In this document: in pieces, positions 57,611-64,000 of the stretch
Layout: the number at the start of each line of letters is the position of its first letter
Numbering within the stretch: the first letter of the stretch is position 1
Origin: an uncultured Bacillota bacterium
GTDB taxonomy: Bacteria; Bacillota; Clostridia; Christensenellales; Borkfalkiaceae
DNA length: 64,000 nt
Assembly (NCBI GenBank): GCA_949287815.1
Contig: CASEHS010000003.1
Span: 1-64,000, forward strand
Direction: 5' to 3'
Translations under genes and position numbers: made by a program
Notes under the pieces: model-generated
What the model was told of the DNA's origin: nothing
What the model saw: the letters and a program-made list of their open reading frames with translations, nothing else
Database searches by the model: none

Positions 57611-58216
57611 TCAACTTCTCTTATCGAGCAACTTCATTACCTTTTTCTTTGCGCGCTGTACGGCATTATCCGCACTCTTTACGGAGATCTTACAGCTTGC
57701 CGCAATCTCCGAAATACTCTCTCCTTCCATATACTGCAAAAGAGCCGTATATTCTTTGTCCGTAAGCGATCCTCTCACTGCGGATAAAAACTCCTGCCTG
57801 TCCTCCAAGCCGATCAATGCGTCCTCGGGATTTTCAGAGGAAAGCCAGCCTGCCTCTTCCCCGTCAGGGAAAGGTACACCGTCATTGAGCGGAAGATGTT
57901 TTTTCCGCGAAGCCGATCTCACTGCGCCGACCATCTTTCTGCTTATGCAAAGATAAGCAAAATTCTTAAAACTCATGCCGCCTTCGCGAAAATCCGTAAT
58001 CGCAAGATATAATCCGATCATCCCTTCCTGAATCAGATCTTCCGTTTCTCCGCCTTCTAAAAAATAACTTCTCGCAAGCACTCTTACGGAATTTTTATAT
58101 CTTTCCAGTAAAATCTCCGCCGCCGTTTTATCGCCTTGCTGTGCCTGCAAAGCAAGAGATTCGTCTTTTATTATATTTTCTTTCTTTTCGTTTTTGTCTT
58201 CCTTGCTTTCGTTCAT
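57611..58216 (-). CDS. sigH: RNA polymerase sigma factor SigH (Spo0H-like)
   Basis: This 201-residue sigma-70-type factor has region 2 with ARSYFLEGGETEDLIQEGMIGLYLAI, very close to Bacillus SigH, SRKKHLPLND after it, and region 4 with ISEIAASCKISVKSADNAVQRAKKK. SigH starts the switch to sporulation or competence in Bacillus. Synteny mrnC-rlmB-sigH supports the name. A charged N-terminal extension of about 20 residues is present. It overlaps rlmB by 4 bp. Confidence 0.93.
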   Translation of the reverse strand: MNESKEDKNEKKENIIKDESLALQAQQGDKTAAEILLERYKNSVRVLARSYFLEGGETEDLIQEGMIGLYLAITDFREGGMSFKNFAYLCISRKMVGAVRSASRKKHLPLNDGVPFPDGEEAGWLSSENPEDALIGLEDRQEFLSAVRGSLTDKEYTALLQYMEGESISEIAASCKISVKSADNAVQRAKKKVMKLLDKRS

Positions 58217-58920
58217 CTGCGCTGTCTCACCGCCTCGTATACGGCTATTCCCAAAGCCACCGACGCATTGAGTGAATTGACCTTCCCTGCAAGCGGTAAC
58301 GAAAGAATTTTGTCACACTTCTTTTTTGTAAGCGCGCCCACACCGCTGTGTTCCCCGCCAACAACCAGAGCGACTTTACCCGTAAGATCAGAGGAATATA
58401 AATCTTCCCCTTCCGCTTCCAGCGCATATACCCAATACCCATGTTTTTGCAATTCATCCACTGCATAATTTACGCCGGGAACGCGTGCAACTTTAACATG
58501 ACTTGCCGCGCCTTCGGAAATGCGAACGACCGCGCCCGTAACCTGTGCGCTCTTGTTTTTGGGTATTATGACACCCGCCGCCCCCGCACACTCGGCGACA
58601 CGGAGAATACTGCCGAGATTGTGAACGTCTTCCACTCCGTCGCAAACTATTATAAGACCCGAAGAATCTCCTTCGGTCAATTCGGAAAGATCCGCATATT
58701 CATATTCCGAAACATAGGCAATGACTCCCTGATGCCGTCCCGTTTCGCTTTCTTTATCCAGTACTTTACCGTCGCAAAACTGTACTTTTATTCCCTTTTC
58801 GCGAGCCGCGGAAAAGATCCTGCCGAGCGAACGCTCGTCGCCTTTTCTGATCATCAGTTTATCAATCGTTTTTTCCGTTTTCAGAAGTTCCAAAACGGCG
58901 TTTCTTCCTTCAATCTTCAT
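58213..58920 (-). CDS. rlmB: TrmH-family 23S rRNA (Gm2251) methyltransferase RlmB
   Basis: This 235-residue SPOUT enzyme has the substrate-binding N-terminal domain (EGRNAVLELLK), NLGSILRVAECAGA, VVGGEHSGVGAL and SLNASVALGIAVYE, the three knot motifs. It overlaps mrnC by 11 bp. Confidence 0.95.
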   Translation of the reverse strand: MKIEGRNAVLELLKTEKTIDKLMIRKGDERSLGRIFSAAREKGIKVQFCDGKVLDKESETGRHQGVIAYVSEYEYADLSELTEGDSSGLIIVCDGVEDVHNLGSILRVAECAGAAGVIIPKNKSAQVTGAVVRISEGAASHVKVARVPGVNYAVDELQKHGYWVYALEAEGEDLYSSDLTGKVALVVGGEHSGVGALTKKKCDKILSLPLAGKVNSLNASVALGIAVYEAVRQRR

Positions 58921-59317
58921 TCTGACCGCCTTCTGCCGTTAATAATTCAGCGATTCGTTCGTATTGTCCCGTAAGGTATAAAAAACCAAGCACCGCCTCA
59001 AAACCTGTCGAAATGTTATATTCTGCAACGTCCGCATTTTTACTTTTTGTCGGTTTTTTCGCATTGCGGGCGCGCATAAAAATTTCACGCTCCGCTTCCG
59101 TGAGCAAATCCGAAATTTTCGCATATTGCTTTGCCTGACCTTTCGCACTTACCTGCATGGACGCAAGCTTCTGTAACATCCCCGTCTTGAAATCGGACGA
59201 AAACACCAAAGACTCCCGTACATACAGCGATTGAACTGCGTCACCAACAAAAGCCAACACGACCGCATTCAGATTTTTTGCCCGTTCGGCACTCATAATC
59301 TCATTAAATCTGACCAT
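58910..59317 (-). CDS. mrnC: Mini-ribonuclease III
   Basis: This 135-residue RNase III-like catalytic domain without a dsRNA-binding domain matures 23S rRNA ends in Bacillus. LAFVGDAVQSLYVR holds the first acidic site, and KSKNADVAEYNISTGFEAVLGFLYLTG the second. ATG 59317 gives the same N-terminal length as Bacillus MrnC and lies exactly 6 bases behind TATAAT, without a Shine-Dalgarno, which predicts a leaderless mRNA. Confidence 0.93.
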   Translation of the reverse strand: MVRFNEIMSAERAKNLNAVVLAFVGDAVQSLYVRESLVFSSDFKTGMLQKLASMQVSAKGQAKQYAKISDLLTEAEREIFMRARNAKKPTKSKNADVAEYNISTGFEAVLGFLYLTGQYERIAELLTAEGGQNED

Positions 59318-59323
59318 AAAGAG

Positions 59324-59352
59324 ATTATAACACATTTTACCGATAATTTCAA
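59324..59352 (-). promoter_or_regulatory. mrnC-rlmB-sigH promoter abutting the start codon
   Basis: TTGAAA-N17-TATAAT, then CTCTTT and ATG 59317. Near-consensus sigma-A promoter. Confidence 0.78.
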
Positions 59353-59378
59353 GATTTAATCCATTACATTTTTAAAAT

Positions 59379-60071
59379 TCATTTAGCTTCCGACTCGGCG
59401 AGCCAAGCCACTGTTCCGCGAAAAATCGCATCGGCGATCTTTTCCCTGTATGCGTTTTCAGAAAGCCTTTTTTCTTCCTCTGCGTTGGAAAGAAAACCAC
59501 ATTCCACAATCACAGAAGGATAATCCGTACATTCAAGCATAAAATACTCTCCCCCAAGCGATTGAATATTTCTGCCAGACAGTCCGTTTAATTCTTGTTG
59601 AATTTTCATTGCCAAAGGTTTTCCGCTTTCTGTTGCCTGATCGAAAAACACCTGTCCGCCAAACCGCTCAGGAGCCGCCACAAAACTGTTCTGATGCACA
59701 GATATCAATACATTTGCTTCGGCGCTCAATGCGATCTCTTTTCGCTTTCGCATATCCCGTTTTTTAAACCCTTCCGTGGGCAATCCGTAAAGTCCTGACT
59801 CATTTTCTCTTGTCAATACTACCCGAAACCCAGCATTCTCAAATTTATTTTGCAAAATTTTTACGATCGCAAGGTTGATATCGCTTTCCTTTATGCCTGT
59901 ATGTTTGCCCAAAACACCCGGATCTATTCCGCCATGCCCCGCGTCCAAAACAACCGTATAGTAACCGGGCGAACTTTTTGCCGCCGATAAAGCCGAAAAT
60001 CCGCAGGATAAAACTAATGTGAAAATACCAATTAAAACCGCCGCAAGCAATCTTCTTGCCGATATGACCAT
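59379..60071 (-). CDS. N-acetylmuramoyl-L-alanine amidase, CwlD-like
   Basis: This 230-residue protein has an N-terminal signal anchor (about 8-30) and an Amidase_3 domain: VVLDAGHGGIDPG (zinc His), SVHQNSFVAA (His) and VIVECGFLSN (catalytic Glu). Length and single-domain form match CwlD, which makes muramic-lactam in spore cortex. It has a strong GGAGGAG. A general cell-wall amidase is the alternative. Confidence 0.85.
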   Translation of the reverse strand: MVISARRLLAAVLIGIFTLVLSCGFSALSAAKSSPGYYTVVLDAGHGGIDPGVLGKHTGIKESDINLAIVKILQNKFENAGFRVVLTRENESGLYGLPTEGFKKRDMRKRKEIALSAEANVLISVHQNSFVAAPERFGGQVFFDQATESGKPLAMKIQQELNGLSGRNIQSLGGEYFMLECTDYPSVIVECGFLSNAEEEKRLSENAYREKIADAIFRGTVAWLAESEAK

Positions 60072-60177
60072 AACTCCTCCCGTTTGGTTTTTAAACCGTT
60101 TTTTTCTATTTTATTCCTGCAAAAAAAGAAAAATCACTTTTGCCTTTTTACCTCTATATAAATAAAAAATCTTATTA

Positions 60178-60214
60178 AAAATCCCCAAAAGGCATACAAC
60201 CTTTCAGGGATTTT
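60178..60214 (-). terminator. terminator after the small XRE gene
   Basis: A 15-bp stem with two mismatches (60178-60192 with 60200-60214) and a 7-nt loop. T-rich sequence follows on the minus strand. Confidence 0.7.
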
Positions 60215-60238
60215 CCCGCAAACCGATAAAAACTTTAT

Positions 60239-60472
60239 TTAGTCCGTGACTTCATTGAAAATCGGATCATCAAAAAATTCTTTCAATGAAATTCCTAAAG
60301 TAGACGTAAATTGATATAAAAGATCTAACATTATCTTTTGTTGCTTTCCATTAAAAACTTGAGATATTGTTGACTTTGCAATTCCTCCCTCTTTATGAAA
60401 ATAATATGGAGAAATGCCTCTCTCCCCCATAATTTTACGTAACCTTAAAACCACAGCATCGATTAACCGCAT
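60239..60472 (-). CDS. small XRE-family repressor
   Basis: This 77-residue protein is a single helix-turn-helix domain (about 8-65; GGIAKSTISQVFNGKQQ) with an acidic tail. It is divergent from the SLOG gene. Two palindromes (60488-60503 and 60540-60555) lie in the 145-bp intergenic region, one over its own +1 region and one next to both -35 areas. It therefore probably represses itself and the SLOG gene. GGGAGG precedes the ATG. Confidence 0.88.
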   Translation of the reverse strand: MRLIDAVVLRLRKIMGERGISPYYFHKEGGIAKSTISQVFNGKQQKIMLDLLYQFTSTLGISLKEFFDDPIFNEVTD

Positions 60473-60487
60473 ATTAAACCTCCCATA

Positions 60488-60503
60488 GTTCTATGTATTG
60501 AAC
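60488..60503. promoter_or_regulatory. operator O1 of the XRE/SLOG pair
   Basis: GTTCTATGTATTGAAC, a palindrome with 6 of 7 matching pairs about a 2-bp centre. It sits just downstream of the minus-strand -10 (60513-60518). Confidence 0.65.
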
Positions 60504-60539
60504 CATGAGGTTATTATATGCAATCTTAAAAATATATAA

Positions 60540-60555
60540 GTTCTATGTATAGAAC
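60540..60555. promoter_or_regulatory. operator O2 of the XRE/SLOG pair
   Basis: GTTCTATGTATAGAAC, a perfect 7-bp palindrome with 2-bp centre. It lies 52 bp from O1 (about five helical turns) and 4 bp upstream of the plus-strand -35. Confidence 0.7.
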
Positions 60556-60559
60556 ATAC

Positions 60560-60588
60560 TTTACATTTTTTTACTTATTTACTATAAT
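60560..60588 (+). promoter_or_regulatory. SLOG gene promoter
   Basis: TTTACA-N17-TATAAT, about 24 bases before AAGGAG and the ATG at 60618. Confidence 0.78.
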
Positions 60589-60617
60589 AAGTTTATATTT
60601 TTAAGGAGAAAACCAAT

Positions 60618-61130
60618 ATGAAAACATGTTGCCTTACCGGTCATCGACCTAAAGGATTTCCGTGGGATTATTCAGATAAGAATAGCAAAGAACACAAAAG
60701 TTATATTGCCGCTCTTAGAAAAAAAATTATTGAACTTATTTTAAACGGTTATAAACATTTTATTTCAGGCGGAGCAATCGGTGCAGATTCCGACTTCGCA
60801 GAAATTATTATTGAATTACGCAAGTCTGATTATCCCGACATTACACTTGAAATTGCGGTTCCTTGCCCCAATCAAGATTTAAAATGGCGTACCGCTGACA
60901 AAATAAGGTATAAAAAAATCTGCAACGAAGCAGATAAAATTAATTTTGTAAGTGAAAGATACACAGAATTTTGCATACAAAAAAGAAACGAATATATGAT
61001 CAATCATTCTGATTTTCTTATTGTAGTATGGAACGGGGAACAACACGGAGGCACTTATAACACATTTCAATACGCAAAGAAAAAGAAACTTCTTTCATCT
61101 GTTATATATTTGCAAAACTTTATGACCTGA
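60618..61130 (+). CDS. SLOG-family Rossmann protein (YpsA/YspA-like)
   Basis: This 170-residue protein begins KTCCLTGHRPKGFPWDY, followed by HFISGGAIGADSDFAEI and FLIVVWNGEQHGGTYNTFQYA. These are the nucleotide-binding hallmarks of the SLOG superfamily (DprA/LOG/YpsA). Such proteins bind nucleotides or derived ligands and are often near phage, plasmid or defence genes. It is transcribed away from an XRE repressor across paired operators. The sequence is AT-richer than its neighbours, which may mean acquisition. Confidence 0.87.
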   Translation: MKTCCLTGHRPKGFPWDYSDKNSKEHKSYIAALRKKIIELILNGYKHFISGGAIGADSDFAEIIIELRKSDYPDITLEIAVPCPNQDLKWRTADKIRYKKICNEADKINFVSERYTEFCIQKRNEYMINHSDFLIVVWNGEQHGGTYNTFQYAKKKKLLSSVIYLQNFMT

Positions 61131-61184
61131 CGATCTCAAACTATTCGTAACAATTTTTGAAACTTATTTTTACCCCTCAAACAT

Positions 61185-61228
61185 ACAGATAAGCCCGCCG
61201 CGGAAAAATCCGCGGCGGACTTATCTGT
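61185..61228. terminator. long hairpin between SLOG and uL15-like genes
   Basis: A 20-bp stem with one G-U pair and a 4-nt loop (61185-61204 with 61209-61228), unusually GC-rich. It lies between convergent genes and is 22 bases past the stop of the minus-strand gene. T runs are weak. Confidence 0.7.
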
Positions 61229-61250
61229 GTTTGAATTACAATTTTATTCT

Positions 61251-62753
61251 TTACTTTCTTTTGACTCGAACGACTTTTCCGCCCGTAAGCGCAATCATCT
61301 TGATTGCAGGGAGCGAAAAATCATTTGCTTCAATCGTCAAAGCCTTATTCAGACTTCCTCTTGCAAGAACTTTATAAGCAGAAGCCTTTTTCTCTATTAA
61401 ACCTTTTTCTTTCAAAGATTTAAGATCAACGACTTCTTCTTCACGGTAGTTTGCGCTCAACGTATCAAGATTGACATAACTTTTCTTGCCTGCCGTCACT
61501 GACACTTCCCGTTCTTCCGCTATCGCCATTAATTGTTTTGCCGTAGCGTCCGAAATCAACTCTTCCGCCTCATTCACATTCACTGTATCTGTTACCGTAT
61601 ATGCCGAAAGCTTTTCTACCTTTGCCCCCTCAGCAATATACGTTTCCAGCTGTTCTTCCGTAACGGTTTCACCCGTTTCTCTCTTTGCGTAAACTTTAAT
61701 CAATTTTCTCTTGATCAAAGGTTCACGCTCTTCGTAAGGAATATGTAAATCTTCCCCGTATCTTGCAAAATCCAGTTCAAATTTAGCCGCTGTTTCCTCG
61801 ATCAGCTCCATTGCGTATTTAAGACTTCTTGCGCCCGTGATTTTATAACGAACAGGTACGTTTTTATACCTCTTCTTTTCGGATACGTCACGGAAATTAT
61901 ACTTTTCATCTACTTGATCGGGTGAAAGCGCAAGATACAAAATAAGGCTCTTTCTGTTCGCGTTGACTTTGGCAAATTGCTGTCTTCCGAAATTATAGCT
62001 ATCATAATTCCAGCTCTCACGTTCTTTGATGCCGATAAAGGACAAAAGCTCATTTCTTATCTGATTATAATAGTCTTTCGTCTCGTCATCTGCCTGGATC
62101 AGTCTTGCCCTAAAACTGCGGCGGTACTGCACAAATACTTTTGCTCCCGTTACAAGCGTAACCAAAGCATTGTCAATTTCATCGCCCTCCGCGGCTTCCT
62201 CTTCATCCTCATCTTCTTGTGAGGAGACCTCCTCATCATTTTCTTTTTCAACCGTTTCAGGTTCAGATTTAATTTCTTGTTCTTCCGCTTCGGATTCAGT
62301 TTCCGTTACTTCAACCGCTTCTTCCGTCTCTGCCTCAGAAGCTTCGTCCAAAGTCAATTCATCTTCTTTGTTTTCGGGTTCTTCCTCCGCAATCTCCTGT
62401 GCTTTGGAAACTTCCTCCCAGCCCGCAAACAAAGTCACATTCGATCGGATCTGAAACATTTCCTCCGCCGCTTTACTGCATGCGCGATCAAAATACCAAC
62501 CCGTAAAATTGAACCCTTCCTTTTCAGGCTTCGGTAACTTTACTGCTTTATATCTGCCTATCCTGACTTTTTGCGTTTTATCTCCGTATTCCAATGTAAG
62601 CGTACAATGTACACAGAGCAAAATCGCTACCGTTATTATTGTGATCAATGCCGCCGCACCTATCACAAATAAAACTATCAGAGTGATCCCCTGAGAATCT
62701 CCCGTAAGTTTTTCCCAGAAAGACGCGAGCATTCCGTTGTTGAATTGAATCAT
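61251..62753 (-). CDS. membrane protein with InlB-like repeat and uL15-like C-terminal domain
   Basis: This 500-residue protein has one membrane segment (about 22-48). A short InlB/Flg_new-like repeat follows (about 51-112; KLPKPEKEGFNFTGWYF), then a Glu-rich linker (113-195). A domain at about 205-330 (YRRSFRARLIQADDETKDYY, RKSLILYLALSP) recurs in gut Clostridia proteins as far as I recall, but I have no name for it. Residues about 425-500 match the C-terminal half of ribosomal protein L15: YVNLDTL, VVDLKSLKEKGLI, YKVLARG, then IALTGGKVVRV. The true rplO must be elsewhere. GGAGG lies before the ATG. The function is unknown; an envelope or ribosome-associated role is speculative. Confidence 0.8.
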   Translation of the reverse strand: MIQFNNGMLASFWEKLTGDSQGITLIVLFVIGAAALITIITVAILLCVHCTLTLEYGDKTQKVRIGRYKAVKLPKPEKEGFNFTGWYFDRACSKAAEEMFQIRSNVTLFAGWEEVSKAQEIAEEEPENKEDELTLDEASEAETEEAVEVTETESEAEEQEIKSEPETVEKENDEEVSSQEDEDEEEAAEGDEIDNALVTLVTGAKVFVQYRRSFRARLIQADDETKDYYNQIRNELLSFIGIKERESWNYDSYNFGRQQFAKVNANRKSLILYLALSPDQVDEKYNFRDVSEKKRYKNVPVRYKITGARSLKYAMELIEETAAKFELDFARYGEDLHIPYEEREPLIKRKLIKVYAKRETGETVTEEQLETYIAEGAKVEKLSAYTVTDTVNVNEAEELISDATAKQLMAIAEEREVSVTAGKKSYVNLDTLSANYREEEVVDLKSLKEKGLIEKKASAYKVLARGSLNKALTIEANDFSLPAIKMIALTGGKVVRVKRK

Positions 62754-62878
62754 AATGCACCTCCTGCTGCTTATTTTTTATTATATCACGCCTTTGCTCT
62801 ATATGCAAGACTTTTGAACTTTTTTATTTCCTTTTTCCTATCTGCCTCTGTCCCTTATTTTTATCACATCACTGCAAC

Positions 62879-63910
62879 CTAAAAGCTTTTTCTCAATATC
62901 TCAAAAAGCTCTTGTTCTGTAAACGGTGTTATCCCGTTTTTTGTTTTACCTGAACTGTAAACCTTATGTGCATATTCTGCCAACAAATTTTCAGATATTT
63001 TTTCACGTTCTTTAAACATAATACGAAAAAGATTGTCCAGCTCATCTGCACTTTCAATTCCTAAGGCTTTAAAAATACGGCCTGTCCTGTTTGCTGCCTT
63101 TTCTGCACTGAATTTTAAAAATTGAGCTAAAAGCAATCCGTTTGCTCTGCCGTGCGGTATATTATGGTAATATGTCAGCGGATAACCTAATCCGTGTACC
63201 GCACACGTTCCTGTGTTGGCTATGACCATTCCCGCAAGAGAGGAAGCATACAAAAGTTCATCCCTGTCCGTTTCCGTAAGTTTATAATCCGCCACAGCCC
63301 TTATTTTTTTACCGGCAATTCTCAAGCTCTCCTCGGCGAGAGCATCGCTCAACTCTCCTGCACGCACGGAAAGCATTCCCTCAACGGCATGAGAAATTGC
63401 ATCAACAAATGTATTCACTGTTTCCGCATACGGCAAAGACTTTGTGTATTTACCGTCCAGAAAAGCAAGTTTCGGAAAAAACTGCATAGATGATACATTT
63501 GTCTTTGTTTCACGAGCATGATCGGTCACTATCGCATAAGGCGTAACCTCACTGCCTGTACCCGCTGTTGTCGGTACATGGATCATCGGCAAAGCTTTCT
63601 TCTCACCTTTGTAAGAAAAAATATTATCCTGAGCTCCACATGCAAGCCAGGCGATAACTTTCGCTGCATCCATAGGAGAACCGCCGCCAATGGCTACAAT
63701 AAGTTCTGCCCCGAATTCTCTCGCTAATTTTCCGCCTTCCTGCACATTTTCTTCCGTAGGGTTGGATTTTACTTTATCATAAATAACAAAATCCTGACCG
63801 TTTGCTTTGAGAACCTCACAGACATCATTTAACGCACCGTTCGTTTTCGAGCTTTTTCCCGTTACGATCAATACCTTCCTGCCAAACGGCATATAATAAC
63901 TGAATTGCAT
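62879..63910 (-). CDS. iron-containing alcohol dehydrogenase
   Basis: This 343-residue type III dehydrogenase has GGGSPMDAAKVIAW, PTTAGTGSEVTPYAIV, AISHAVEGMLS and GLGYPLTYYHNIPHGRANG, which provide the NAD(P) site and the metal-binding Asp and His residues. Butanol, lactaldehyde or other alcohols are possible substrates. ATG 63910 has AGGAG 6 bases upstream and is preferred to a TTG 18 bases earlier. Confidence 0.93.
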   Translation of the reverse strand: MQFSYYMPFGRKVLIVTGKSSKTNGALNDVCEVLKANGQDFVIYDKVKSNPTEENVQEGGKLAREFGAELIVAIGGGSPMDAAKVIAWLACGAQDNIFSYKGEKKALPMIHVPTTAGTGSEVTPYAIVTDHARETKTNVSSMQFFPKLAFLDGKYTKSLPYAETVNTFVDAISHAVEGMLSVRAGELSDALAEESLRIAGKKIRAVADYKLTETDRDELLYASSLAGMVIANTGTCAVHGLGYPLTYYHNIPHGRANGLLLAQFLKFSAEKAANRTGRIFKALGIESADELDNLFRIMFKEREKISENLLAEYAHKVYSSGKTKNGITPFTEQELFEILRKSF

Positions 63911-63949
63911 AATATACTCCTGTTTCAAGTTTATGAAATTTTAAACCCT

Positions 63950-64000
63950 TTAATTGCTGAACTTCTTTATTATTTTACGCAAAACAGGTATATCCGCAGG
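63950..64000 (-). CDS. C-terminal tail of an ORF entering from the right edge
   Basis: A frame is open from the window edge for 16 residues (PADIPVLRKIIKKFSN) and ends 40 bp before the alcohol dehydrogenase. It could be the end of an upstream gene in the same operon, but it is too short to identify. Confidence 0.3.
   Translation of the reverse strand, partial: PADIPVLRKIIKKFSN

Overview
This window looks like a chromosomal housekeeping segment of a Gram-positive, low-to-moderate GC member of the Clostridia (Bacillota). This is an inference from gene order and families, with no database search behind it. The nusA operon order, the mrnC-rlmB-sigH block, the ylbK-ylbJ-coaD-rsmD neighbourhood and the cwlD-like and ylbJ genes match Firmicutes with a spore-forming ancestry. 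Two features recall uncultured gut Clostridia such as Christensenellales: a membrane protein ending in a ribosomal-uL15-like domain, and a split late purine pathway. Almost all genes lie on the minus strand. I see no rRNA, tRNA, CRISPR array or prophage.

Layout. 1-430: 5' part of an IS200/IS605-type tnpA with a strongly structured leader. 485-4640: guaB, full-length guaA and a second, glutaminase-less guaA. 4716-6288: two unrecognised envelope proteins, divergent. 6385-16590: hemW, an MGMT-like gene, lepA, a glycerophosphodiesterase, an MBL-fold enzyme, dtd, efp, pepP, then an endonuclease-IV-like gene with ribF and truB. 16608-26286: nrnA, rbfA, infB, ylxQ, ylxR, nusA, rimP, a PolC-like exonuclease without a polymerase, ispG and nrdR. 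26549-36552: the purine operon purE-purC-purM-purN-purO-AICAR formyltransferase-purD-purL. 36627-42095: a DUF1294-like gene, a candidate structured RNA, mscL, a HAD phosphatase, and a NitT/TauT-type ABC transporter led by a TM1266-family protein behind a riboswitch-like leader. 42184-53704: a YbhJ-like hydratase, rarA, ylbK, ylbJ, pheA, aroF, coaD, rsmD, 5-FTHF cyclo-ligase, alr and a membrane-anchored XRE protein. 53901-60071: gpsA, recR, ybaB, dnaX, sigH, rlmB, mrnC and a cwlD-like amidase. 60239-61130: a divergent XRE/SLOG pair with paired operators. 61251-64000: the uL15-like membrane protein, an iron-type alcohol dehydrogenase and the tail of one more ORF.

How the genes work together. 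The pur genes here cover most steps from FGAR to IMP (purB and purF are not in the window), and guaB/guaA carry IMP to GMP. The nusA block joins transcription elongation, translation initiation, 30S maturation and RNA turnover. dnaX-ybaB-recR, rarA and the exonuclease belong to replication and repair.

The most unusual items are: the polC position occupied by an N-terminal/OB/exonuclease protein only; replacement of bifunctional PurH by separate AICAR formyltransferase and archaeal-type PurO; a candidate riboswitch with mutually exclusive helices before the TM1266/ABC operon; three promoters whose -10 box lies exactly six bases before a start codon, which predicts leaderless mRNAs; and the uL15-like membrane protein.
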